The notes beneath the pieces were generated by a model. It searched no databases. It was not told the DNA's origin and was given only the letters and a program-made list of their open reading frames with translations. A stretch of 8,418 bases of DNA, from the NCBI GenBank assembly GCA_031255055.1, contig JAIRTG010000178.1, positions 1 through 8,418 on the forward strand. The letters run 5' to 3'. The position numbers and the translations under genes were made by a program. How positions within the stretch are numbered: the stretch's first letter is position 1; the number at the start of each line of letters is the position of its first letter. Shown in pieces: positions 1 through 6,390 of the stretch. The stretch comes from Prevotellaceae bacterium. GTDB lineage: Bacteria > Bacteroidota > Bacteroidia > Bacteroidales > Paludibacteraceae.

Positions 1-932
1 TTGTGATATGCTTCAAATCCTTTGCCCAAATCGTCGATTGTCCGAAGGGTCAACTGATGATAAATCTCACCGGACTTGGGCGATTCGTTGCTTGTGTTAT
101 ACCAGGTTACGATGGCGGTAATATCTCCTGTTATGGTGTCGGAAGGCAACGGATACCTCGCAAATTTTGCATATTCGCTTGTTGAGACAAAAATTGAACC
201 TGTTCCGTCTTGTATTTCCCTCGATTGAGGGTAGCCAACGCCACCCGTGCCGGGTGCAAAAATTTTGTCCTTGTCGGGAATGGCTGCGGGAATGTTGTAG
301 TCGGAGCCTTTTCCGGTAAATTGTGCGCCTTTTATGCAAATCAGCTTATAGTTCAATGCGGCTTTGTCGGCGGCCAATATCTCGCTTATTGTCATCGTTT
401 GGGGCACAACTGCGGCTTTGTCGGGAGCGCCGTATGGAAAAATGTGTTTTGCGGCCTCTGACACCGGTATCGTACCCGGCTGAACACGCCCGTCCTGCGG
501 ACGCTGACTGTAGATGCCTATCTGAGGCGTTTTGCCGTAATTGCCGATATACAGGCCATTCAGATATACGGCGACACGTCTTCCCAGATGATAGACGGTG
601 GAAACTCCTGCCGCGTCAATGGAAATCCGGATAGCTCGGCCGTTCGGAGTTTCTTCCTGTACGACGATGTATTTATACACATTTCCTCCGACGTCGGTCG
701 ATGTGATGATGCCCTTTATGATCAGGGAGTCTTCCGCTTCTATCTTTTTGGCGCTGAAAATATCGTTCGGATTGACAAATGTCTCCGTCAATTGCTTTAT
801 CGTGTATGTTGCGGTTAGTTCTTCTCCCGAAAACGGCTCAACGGCAATATCGTTGAAATTATATTGCGTACATCCGGTTAATGCGAGCGATAAACCGAGA
901 ATAAAAGTATTGATTTTATTATAAACCTTCAT
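1..932 (-). CDS. DUF5689-type surface lipoprotein, 3' end beyond the left edge
   Basis: The reading frame starts at the ATG complementary to 930-932 and stays open for 310 codons to the window edge, so the C-terminus is missing. It begins with a lipoprotein signal peptide: MKVYNK, a hydrophobic stretch, then a lipobox LTGC with Cys21 as the likely lipidated residue. Residues about 65-145 show the pattern I associate with the DUF5689 OB-like domain: IKGIITSTDVGGNVYK, then VVQEE, then GRRVAVYLNGLYIGNYGK and QIGIY. A second part (YKLICIKGAQFTGKG) may be another beta domain. It lies 30 bases after the TonB-dependent receptor on the same strand, so the two are probably one operon. In other Bacteroidota this family often accompanies such receptors and an endonuclease/exonuclease/phosphatase-type gene; that third gene would be outside this window. 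Its biochemical role is unknown. It is presumably anchored in the outer membrane and works with the receptor. Confidence 0.85.
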   Translation of the reverse strand, partial: MKVYNKINTFILGLSLALTGCTQYNFNDIAVEPFSGEELTATYTIKQLTETFVNPNDIFSAKKIEAEDSLIIKGIITSTDVGGNVYKYIVVQEETPNGRAIRISIDAAGVSTVYHLGRRVAVYLNGLYIGNYGKTPQIGIYSQRPQDGRVQPGTIPVSEAAKHIFPYGAPDKAAVVPQTMTISEILAADKAALNYKLICIKGAQFTGKGSDYNIPAAIPDKDKIFAPGTGGVGYPQSREIQDGTGSIFVSTSEYAKFARYPLPSDTITGDITAIVTWYNTSNESPKSGEIYHQLTLRTIDDLGKGFEAYH

Positions 933-962
933 TTTGTATGCGTTTTAAATGGTTTGTACCTT

Positions 963-3713
963 TTAGAATTTATAACCTACGTGGAAAAAGAAATTGAATC
1001 CCCATGCGTAGTAGTACTTGTTGGGGAAATGATTCAGTCCTTTTGTGTTGAGGTTTCCGCCTGCCATAGGAATACGCGCCTGTTGGTAACCTCCGGTAAT
1101 CATTTCGGTATTGTTCAATAGGTTGCTCAAACTGAGATTGAAGTTGAGCGATTGTCTGTTTTTCAAATAGATCAGTTTGCCGATTGAAGCGTCGAGCATA
1201 AACCCACCTTTCAATTTTTCCTGTGCGCCCAATGCGTCGTAGATTTCGGGCGTGGTATAGAATTTCGACATGTTGTCGGCCACACGCCTGTTGGGAGCAA
1301 AGTCAAGATAGTTGTTGTCGTAATAGTTGAGGGTAATATCGGCAAACCACATTTTGGGATGAAAATAATCCAGGGTGATGTTTGCCGCCAATTGGGGTCC
1401 CGAATTTATTTTCAGGTTTTTGATCGCAACCCTGTGAGGAGCCGTATCTTTTTCCGAACCGTTTTCCCAACTCAAGACGCCCATCGCATCTTTCACATAT
1501 CTGTAATCGGCAAAAGTTGCCGCTCCCGAAAGCGTAAAGCTGCTGCTTAACGGAACGGATGCGCCGAATTCAATTCCCTGATAAAGCTTATCAACTCCCG
1601 ACAACGAGTGGTGCATGAAAGTGGCATATTCACTGTCGTAATAGCTGACTTTTTTCGTCGTATTGTTTATATGGGTTCTGAAAGCGCTGACACGTCCCTG
1701 TAGAAACGGATATGAAAAGCTGTATCCCAAATCGTACGAAAGGATTTCTTCATTTGCCAAATTCGGAATAAAATCGTCTTTTATCCTGTCCGAAATATAT
1801 GCGTCGCGTACCAACGGAGCGCGTGTTTCGGCCAGTACGTTCAGCATGATGCGGCTTCTTCCGTCTATTTTATAGGTCAGTCCGGCTTTTAGCGACGGGT
1901 CTGTAAATCCTTTTTGTTTCCCCTTTCCGAAGGAATTTTCGGGTGCGCGTCCGTTTTTCATGTGTCCGACCCTGTAAAACTGCGTATATGTGCCTTGCAG
2001 TCCGGCATACAAATCTATTCTTGCGAAATTCCATTCGGAAAGCGCAAAAAGACTTGCCGTCGATACGTGCATGTCGTAGTTATATCCGAAAATATCCCCT
2101 ACGCCTATCTTCCTGTTGGGATTGTTCAGGTTGTTCTGAATGACATCAGCCGTCATGTTCTCGTTCGACGCAAGGTCTCTTTCCGCAAACTGGTCGATGT
2201 CGATCCAACGCTTTCCGCCCAATAAATCTTCCATTGTTTTGTAGTGCATCCCTTTCGACCCTCTGAACTCGATGCCTCCCGTCAATTTCCACACTTTTGA
2301 TAGCTGATTTATATAGACGGAATTTAATGCCAGTTCTATCATATTGTTATGACGCCGTTCGAGATTGTATCTCGCATTTTCACCCGGCTTCTCGATATTG
2401 TTTTCATAATTCAACCGGTACATCTCGGCCCAGTCCAATTGACGCAATGCCGGATTTAGCGCCCAATCTTCCGCAATGACATCCGCAAGAGATTCATTTT
2501 GCAGCGAGCTTGCATAGCTCGGCATTTTCCGATAATAGTCGGGACGCGGATCCGGCGCATCGTAAAACCCCAAAGCGGTGTTACTGTAATTATTGTAATG
2601 AAATCCCAAACCGGTACGCAACTGTTGGTTTTCGTCGATTTTCCAGACATGCGACACGACAACCGTCGGGTCGACACTTTCCACAATCCGCGAATTTCTT
2701 ACTTCGCCCTCATGGTATCCCCAGTACGGGTTATAGTAGATGGAACCTGCCAAATCGAACACTTCCTGTGTGACGGCCGCCTGTTGAGCACGACGTGTCG
2801 GAGCGCCGAATGCAACCAGTGAGATACTGTGATTGTCGATTATTTTTTCGGCCGACAAAAACAGTCCGGCCGAATTGTAGAACGTTCCGTCAACAATTCC
2901 TTCGTCGGCCCACCGAATACTGCCCGAAAGCGCAAATGCCCAACCGTTCGGCAACACTCCCGTTCCGTATGTAAACTGTCCGCGAATTTTGTACGCCCTG
3001 TTCGATAAGGCTAAATTGGCATTGGAACCTGTAGCAAACGAACTTGCACGGGTGATGATGTTGGTGTTCGCGCCCAGATTTCCGTAGCTGAACATATTGG
3101 GCGACAGGCCATAAATCACATCCCTCATCCGTGTAGCGTTGTTCAGTCCGCCGATTGCGGAATAGTTGAAGCCGCCCCTTTCGGCATCGACAAAACGAAC
3201 GCCATTGATATAGGTCGATTCGTATTTATTGTCGTATCCGCGCGTCCGGAAACGCATCGGGCTAAAATTGTATCCTGTTTGCGACAAATACACATCGCCG
3301 GAAGAGGACAATGCACCCGATACATTTTGCACGGAACCTTCATCGTCCAACTGTCCCTCGCTCAATTGCAAAATAACGTCCTGTTTGGCGTCGGCCTGCA
3401 TGTCGGGACGCAGTTTGATTTCGCCCAAATCCGCTTCCCTGTTTGCTGCGATTGCGACGGCACGAATCTGCGTAAAATAGCCCGACGCCGATATGCGAAC
3501 TTCGTCATCGCCTGCTTCCAGATACATTAGCATAAATTCCCCATTGGCGCCGGTCAATGTAGAAATATTCTGTTGCAGCAATGTGACACTTGCAGTCGAC
3601 ACGGCTTCACCCGTAACAGCATCCCGTACAACTCCTTTAATTGACGTTGTCTGTCCTGTTAGCCTGAAAGAACCGAACAAAGCAATCAAAATAATAAATC
3701 CGATTTTTTTCAT
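963..3713 (-). CDS. TonB-dependent outer-membrane receptor with carboxypeptidase-regulatory-like N-domain
   Basis: A 916-residue outer-membrane transporter that would import a substrate using energy passed through TonB. In order: a signal peptide (MKKIGFIILIALFG, probable cut near residues 20-21); a CarboxypepD_reg-like beta-sandwich at about 23-105 (IKGVVRDAVTGEAVSTASV, ending DLGEIKL), typical of Bacteroidota receptors; a plug domain at about 125-235 containing MRFRTRGYDNKYESTYINGV and a GGLNNATR motif; then a long beta barrel with alternating aromatic strands. The last residues are HVGYKF, ending in the C-terminal Phe expected for barrel insertion by BAM. The plug resembles the receptor subgroup that travels with DUF5689 lipoproteins rather than classical SusC, and no SusD partner is present. 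It is the first gene of a leftward operon with the DUF5689 gene. The substrate cannot be told from sequence. The gene appears intact. Confidence 0.93.
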   Translation of the reverse strand: MKKIGFIILIALFGSFRLTGQTTSIKGVVRDAVTGEAVSTASVTLLQQNISTLTGANGEFMLMYLEAGDDEVRISASGYFTQIRAVAIAANREADLGEIKLRPDMQADAKQDVILQLSEGQLDDEGSVQNVSGALSSSGDVYLSQTGYNFSPMRFRTRGYDNKYESTYINGVRFVDAERGGFNYSAIGGLNNATRMRDVIYGLSPNMFSYGNLGANTNIITRASSFATGSNANLALSNRAYKIRGQFTYGTGVLPNGWAFALSGSIRWADEGIVDGTFYNSAGLFLSAEKIIDNHSISLVAFGAPTRRAQQAAVTQEVFDLAGSIYYNPYWGYHEGEVRNSRIVESVDPTVVVSHVWKIDENQQLRTGLGFHYNNYSNTALGFYDAPDPRPDYYRKMPSYASSLQNESLADVIAEDWALNPALRQLDWAEMYRLNYENNIEKPGENARYNLERRHNNMIELALNSVYINQLSKVWKLTGGIEFRGSKGMHYKTMEDLLGGKRWIDIDQFAERDLASNENMTADVIQNNLNNPNRKIGVGDIFGYNYDMHVSTASLFALSEWNFARIDLYAGLQGTYTQFYRVGHMKNGRAPENSFGKGKQKGFTDPSLKAGLTYKIDGRSRIMLNVLAETRAPLVRDAYISDRIKDDFIPNLANEEILSYDLGYSFSYPFLQGRVSAFRTHINNTTKKVSYYDSEYATFMHHSLSGVDKLYQGIEFGASVPLSSSFTLSGAATFADYRYVKDAMGVLSWENGSEKDTAPHRVAIKNLKINSGPQLAANITLDYFHPKMWFADITLNYYDNNYLDFAPNRRVADNMSKFYTTPEIYDALGAQEKLKGGFMLDASIGKLIYLKNRQSLNFNLSLSNLLNNTEMITGGYQQARIPMAGGNLNTKGLNHFPNKYYYAWGFNFFFHVGYKF

Positions 3714-3744
3714 ACTTGTGTTTTCTATGATTTTTTAAATAAAT

Positions 3745-3767
3745 GTCCCTTTTTGGACAAAAGGGAC
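3745..3767 (-). promoter_or_regulatory. 9-bp inverted repeat in the receptor leader
   Basis: GTCCCTTTT and AAAAGGGAC form a perfect 9-bp inverted repeat around a 5-base loop. The near edge is 31 bases upstream of the receptor ATG. No T-run follows on the minus strand, so it does not look like an attenuator terminator. It could be a protein-binding operator or an mRNA leader hairpin. I found no convincing TTTG / TAnnTTTG promoter for the receptor, so whether the repeat lies in DNA upstream of the transcript or within it is open. Confidence 0.5.
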
Positions 3768-3912
3768 GCAATTTACAATCTTTTTTTCAATTGAATATGA
3801 TATTTCGATAAATATTTTGTTATGTCTCGATGATATAGCAACACAAAATGGTTCATCTCCATCTCATTCGGCGAAGGATTACATCGTTCATTCGGGCTTT
3901 GTCGTCATTCTT

Positions 3913-4004
3913 CCGGAACAGGGAAAGGATGACCACAAAGGCGGCCGGGAGCGTGAGAAACTTCCCCCTCCCCTCAATCTCTTTCTTCATTGATGACCGC
4001 CAAC
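3913..4004 (+). repeat. GC/C-rich intergenic element, copy A (divergent repeat)
   Basis: A C-rich patch in otherwise AT-rich intergenic DNA. It can be aligned by eye to the reverse complement of 8287-8368. Shared blocks in order are GATGACC-C-AA-GGCGG (3928-3944; GAAGACCGCCAACGGCGG in the other copy), a GAGCG-GA patch, ACTTCCCCC (about 3960-3967), CCCCT-AAT and CTTTCTTC. The motif GATGACCGCCAAC recurs at 3992-4004, a second, closer match (12 of 13) to GAAGACCGCCAAC of copy B. Parts are low complexity, so common ancestry is an inference. Short open frames cross it on both strands but show no family likeness and run into the neighbouring promoter. Confidence 0.4.
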
Positions 4005-4062
4005 AGGGGAGAGAACACTCGTCTACCGTATGACTCCGGCTGTTGTTAAAAAACAAGTATGT

Positions 4063-4095
4063 TTTGGTTTTTCTTTCGATAATACCGTATATTTG
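4063..4095 (+). promoter_or_regulatory. Bacteroidetes-type promoter for the PepSY-like lipoprotein gene
   Basis: TTTG at 4063-4066 and TATATTTG at 4088-4095, separated by 21 bases. These match the -33 TTTG and -7 TAnnTTTG consensus of the Bacteroidetes primary sigma factor exactly. Transcription would start near 4100, giving a leader of about 105 bases before the ATG at 4206. Confidence 0.7.
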
Positions 4096-4173
4096 CATGT
4101 ATTGTTGAGAATAATATATCTGGGAATCAGCATTAAAGCCGTTGCTCGACAGGCTTTGATAATTGATATGCCG

Positions 4174-4188
4174 TTTCGACGGTCGAAA
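4174..4188 (+). promoter_or_regulatory. Palindrome in the leader of the PepSY-like lipoprotein gene
   Basis: TTTCGAC-G-GTCGAAA: two perfect 7-base half-sites around one central base, ending 17 bases before the ATG. It lies downstream of the predicted promoter, where a bound dimeric regulator could block elongation. The single-base spacer makes an RNA hairpin of the whole palindrome impossible without opening inner pairs, so a DNA operator is the more natural reading. No regulator is encoded nearby. Confidence 0.45.
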
Positions 4189-4205
4189 AATAAACTAAAA
4201 AACAA

Positions 4206-5072
4206 ATGAAAAAGCAATATCCTATACTTATCATTTTTTTCGTGTCGTTGTTCGCGGCCTGCGAACAGGATGCGTTCCTAAACGGCGCACTGGACACGTA
4301 TGTTTACAAAATGTATCCGGGTGCATCGAATCTGGAGTGGAAAAAACAACACAATTACTATGTGGCGATGTTCCGAAACGAGGGATGCTATAACGAAGCA
4401 TGGTACGACACTCATGGAAAATGGTATATGACCGCTATAACGACTCCTTATATCAATCTGCCGGAAATTATTCGGGACGGTTTGATTGCCGCCGGATTCC
4501 CCGAAAAAAATCTGGAGACTAAAATAAATACGATAAAACGCATAAAGTACGATTTCATCAGCGAAAGGTATGTGATAAATATCAAACAGGATAAAAATAT
4601 CAACTACTTTTTTACATATACCGGCTTTTTGTTCGGCTCGACAGCCGATAACGACTTCCTCAATCCGATCGTTTTACCCGAAAAAGTCAAAGACGACCTG
4701 GCCGAAAGGTATGCCAAAAACCTTATTTACGACGCCCAAAAACCAAAAGATACGGTAAATGATCTGCTCGATGTGATGATGCTGATTCAAAATACCGAAC
4801 AGAAAATGATTGTCAAATACCAAAACGATGAATGGAATATGTCATTAAAAAGAATTTCGATGGCTGAAATTCCCGTCGTTGTCAGACTGAAACTGGATGA
4901 ATATATGCGCGAAAAATACGAAAATGAGACCGAATGGAATGTGTTGGACATCTATTCTCTGTTGACAAACCAACATACGGAAGACCCGCTCTACTATTTT
5001 GAAATTATCATTCGACAGGAAACCATCGGGGTATTGATCGACTCGGAAGGAAAACTGATTGATTTGCCGTAA
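4206..5072 (+). CDS. Lipoprotein with tandem PepSY-like repeats
   Basis: A 288-residue predicted lipoprotein: hydrophobic signal, then LFAAC with Cys19 as lipidation site, followed by acidic EQD, which could favour surface export in Bacteroidota. Residues about 25-100 fit the PepSY-like family (DUF2874/beta-lactamase-inhibitor-like fold): MYPGASNLEW, a strand ending in YVAMF, EAWYDTHGKW and INLPEIIRDGL. The theme of strands then L/I-P then helix recurs at about 122-170 (VLPEKVKDDLAERY) and 200-240 (EIPVVVRLKLDEY), and a final strand unit at 263-288 ends GVLIDSEGKLIDLP. It therefore looks like repeated PepSY-like half-units. Such proteins are often small envelope proteins of unknown role, with protease-inhibitor-like or binding functions proposed. 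It has its own promoter and a 156-base gap to rplY, so it is probably monocistronic. Function unknown. Confidence 0.85.
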   Translation: MKKQYPILIIFFVSLFAACEQDAFLNGALDTYVYKMYPGASNLEWKKQHNYYVAMFRNEGCYNEAWYDTHGKWYMTAITTPYINLPEIIRDGLIAAGFPEKNLETKINTIKRIKYDFISERYVINIKQDKNINYFFTYTGFLFGSTADNDFLNPIVLPEKVKDDLAERYAKNLIYDAQKPKDTVNDLLDVMMLIQNTEQKMIVKYQNDEWNMSLKRISMAEIPVVVRLKLDEYMREKYENETEWNVLDIYSLLTNQHTEDPLYYFEIIIRQETIGVLIDSEGKLIDLP

Positions 5073-5093
5073 AGCACCGTTTTTGAGACAGAC

Positions 5094-5125
5094 ATTGCGT
5101 GAAAACAAAAAATATATTACCTTCG
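5094..5125 (+). promoter_or_regulatory. Probable promoter of the rplY-pth-S4-ABC operon
   Basis: ATTG at 5094-5097 (3 of 4 to TTTG) and TACCTTCG at 5118-5125 (5 of 6 fixed positions of TAnnTTTG) are separated by 20 bases, as expected for the Bacteroidetes primary sigma factor. Predicted transcription start is near 5131, giving a leader of nearly 100 bases ahead of rplY. Confidence 0.6.
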
Positions 5126-5129
5126 CCCC

Positions 5130-5143
5130 GCTTTTATAAAAGC
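5130..5143 (+). promoter_or_regulatory. Perfect 14-bp palindrome at the predicted rplY transcription start
   Basis: GCTTTTATAAAAGC is fully self-complementary and lies 5 bases after the predicted -7 element, covering the likely transcription start. This is a plausible operator position. As RNA it has no loop, so a hairpin is unlikely. AT-rich palindromes of this size do occur by chance. Confidence 0.4.
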
Positions 5144-5146
5144 AAC

Positions 5147-5196
5147 GTGTGATGGGAAATTAAGCAACTAATCACATCGAAAAAATAACTGCTTAA
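5147..5196 (+). promoter_or_regulatory. Possible pseudoknot in the rplY mRNA leader
   Basis: Two pairs of complementary segments are interleaved. GTGTGAT (5147-5153) pairs with ATCACAT (5171-5177), seven pairs with one G-U. TTAAGCA (5160-5166) pairs with TGCTTAA (5190-5196), seven Watson-Crick pairs. The order A-B-A'-B' permits either an H-type pseudoknot (loops of 6, 4 and 12 bases, the last being A-rich) or two mutually exclusive hairpins. It sits between the predicted transcription start and the rplY ATG, 32 bases before it. Autoregulatory leaders are common for ribosomal protein genes, but I cannot show that this one is conserved. Confidence 0.4.
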
Positions 5197-5228
5197 CTTT
5201 TGAGTAACACAAAAATGATTTATAAGAA

Positions 5229-5810
5229 ATGAAAACAATCCAATTAGCTGGCGAAAAAAGAGCCGATTTAGGAAAAAAAGCGACAAAAGCGCTTAGAGTA
5301 GAAGAACGTGTTCCATGTGTTTTATACGGAGGAAAAGAAAATGTACATTTCTCGGCCACAGAAAGAGATCTGCGTAAACTTATTTATACCCCCGAAGTGT
5401 ACATTGTTGATTTGACAATCAACAACATCACCACCAAAGCAATCATACAAGACATGCAATTTCATCCGGTAACAGACAAGGCGCTGCATATCGACTTTTT
5501 AGAACTGGAAGAAAATAAACCGGTAGCAATCGAAATTCCCGTTAAACTCAACGGGTTGGCCGAAGGCGTGAAAGCGGGAGGTAAATTAAGCCTCGAAATG
5601 CGTAAACTGCGCGTGAAAGGTCTGTACAGCCAATTCCCCGAATGTATCGAGATCAACATCGAAAAACTAGGTCTGGGAAAAGCCATTCAGGTGGGACAGG
5701 TGCAAGTAGGCGATTTAGAGCTGTTAAATGCGAAAAACGCCGTTGTTGCACAAGTCAAACTGACAAGGGCTGCCCGTGGAGCCGCCGCCGCCGCCGCAAA
5801 AGAATCATAA
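5229..5810 (+). CDS. rplY: 50S ribosomal protein L25 / general stress protein Ctc
   Basis: A 193-residue two-domain L25 of the TL5/Ctc type. Residues 1-91 are the 5S rRNA-binding domain, with the hallmark VPCVLYGG near residues 28-35 and QDMQFHPVTDKALHIDFLEL near 74-93. Residues about 95-180 form the TL5-type C-terminal beta domain (AIEIPVKLNGLAEGVKAGG, LRVKGLYSQFPECIEINIEKLGLGKAIQVG). The tail is a six-alanine run followed by KES. It is a component of the large subunit near the central protuberance. The ATG at 5229 follows a leader with a predicted promoter. Only three bases separate its stop from the pth start, so the two are surely co-transcribed and probably translationally coupled. Confidence 0.96.
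   Translation: MKTIQLAGEKRADLGKKATKALRVEERVPCVLYGGKENVHFSATERDLRKLIYTPEVYIVDLTINNITTKAIIQDMQFHPVTDKALHIDFLELEENKPVAIEIPVKLNGLAEGVKAGGKLSLEMRKLRVKGLYSQFPECIEINIEKLGLGKAIQVGQVQVGDLELLNAKNAVVAQVKLTRAARGAAAAAAKES
5781..5795 (+). repeat. (GCC)5 trinucleotide tract in rplY
   Basis: Five in-frame GCC codons in a row, followed by GCA, encode the six-alanine stretch near the L25 C-terminus. Slippage would add or remove alanines without shifting the frame. The tract ends 18 bases before the pth start. Confidence 0.8.
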
Positions 5811-5813
5811 CAG

Positions 5814-6377
5814 ATGAAGTATTTGATTGTCGGACTGGGCAATATCGGTATCGAATACCAATACACCCGCCACAATATAGGATTTACAATATTGGACGCT
5901 TTTGCCGAAGCGTCCAATATTTTTTTTGCGGACAACAGATACGGTTTCACCGCACAGGCCCGACTGAAAGGCCGAATCGTTGTTCTGCTCAAACCCTCCA
6001 CATTTATGAATTTGAGCGGTAACGCCGTGCGCTACTGGATACAGAAAGAAAAAATAGCGCTCGAAAATCTGCTCGTCATTGTCGACGACATTGCGTTACC
6101 TTTCGGCGCGTTGCGACTTCGTCCCAAAGGCTCGGACGCGGGACACAACGGACTGAAAAACATTCGGGATATACTGGGACATAACCATTACGCACGATTG
6201 AGATTCGGCATCGGCAACGATTTTCCGAAGGGAATGCAGATTGAACACGTACTCGGAAAGTGGGACGGCGAAGAACAAAAAAAACTTCCCGAACGATGCG
6301 AAAAAGCCATCGAGATGATCCGCAGTTTCTGTCTGGCAGGCTTGCAGCACACCATGAACGAGTATAACAACAAATAA
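5814..6377 (+). CDS. pth: Peptidyl-tRNA hydrolase
   Basis: A 187-residue bacterial Pth, which cleaves the ester bond of peptidyl-tRNA released prematurely from ribosomes, recycling tRNA in the cytoplasm. Family landmarks are intact: GLGN with Asn10, TRHNIGF with catalytic His20, KPSTFMNLSG with Asn66, VDDIALPFG with Asp91 (equivalent to E. coli Asp93), and GSDAGHNGLK with Asn112 (equivalent to E. coli Asn114). FGIGNDFPKG and VLGKW mark the later part. The usual NPG after the first Asn is NIG here, which I recall as common in Bacteroidota. It follows rplY by 3 bases and precedes the S4 gene by 13. Oddity: codons 25-38 contain a perfect 14-bp inverted repeat and a T-run shaped like an intrinsic terminator, described separately. 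Confidence 0.97.
   Translation: MKYLIVGLGNIGIEYQYTRHNIGFTILDAFAEASNIFFADNRYGFTAQARLKGRIVVLLKPSTFMNLSGNAVRYWIQKEKIALENLLVIVDDIALPFGALRLRPKGSDAGHNGLKNIRDILGHNHYARLRFGIGNDFPKGMQIEHVLGKWDGEEQKKLPERCEKAIEMIRSFCLAGLQHTMNEYNNK
5888..5927 (+). terminator. Intrinsic-terminator-like hairpin inside the pth coding sequence
   Basis: AATATTGGACGCTT (5888-5901) and AAGCGTCCAATATT (5908-5921) form a perfect 14-bp stem around the 6-base loop TTGCCG, and eight T occupy 5920-5927, starting in the last two stem positions. This is the full layout of a Rho-independent terminator on the plus strand, yet it lies 75 bases inside pth (codons 25-38). The encoded residues (TILDAFAEASNIFF) are normal for Pth at this place, so it is not an insertion. 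If active, it would lower expression of pth and downstream genes relative to rplY, perhaps depending on ribosome coverage. The structure is certain; its function is inferred. Confidence 0.55.
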
Positions 6378-6390
6378 CAAAAGTCGGAGC

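Noticed and set aside
3848..4033. A 61-codon open frame on the plus strand of the same region
   Set aside because: Arginine- and serine-rich translation of the GC-rich element, with no recognisable family and a competing frame on the other strand.
3853..4098. An 81-codon open frame on the minus strand of the intergenic region
   Set aside because: It runs through the predicted promoter of the rightward gene and the C-rich repeat-like element, has no recognisable domain, and its composition is that of the repeat.
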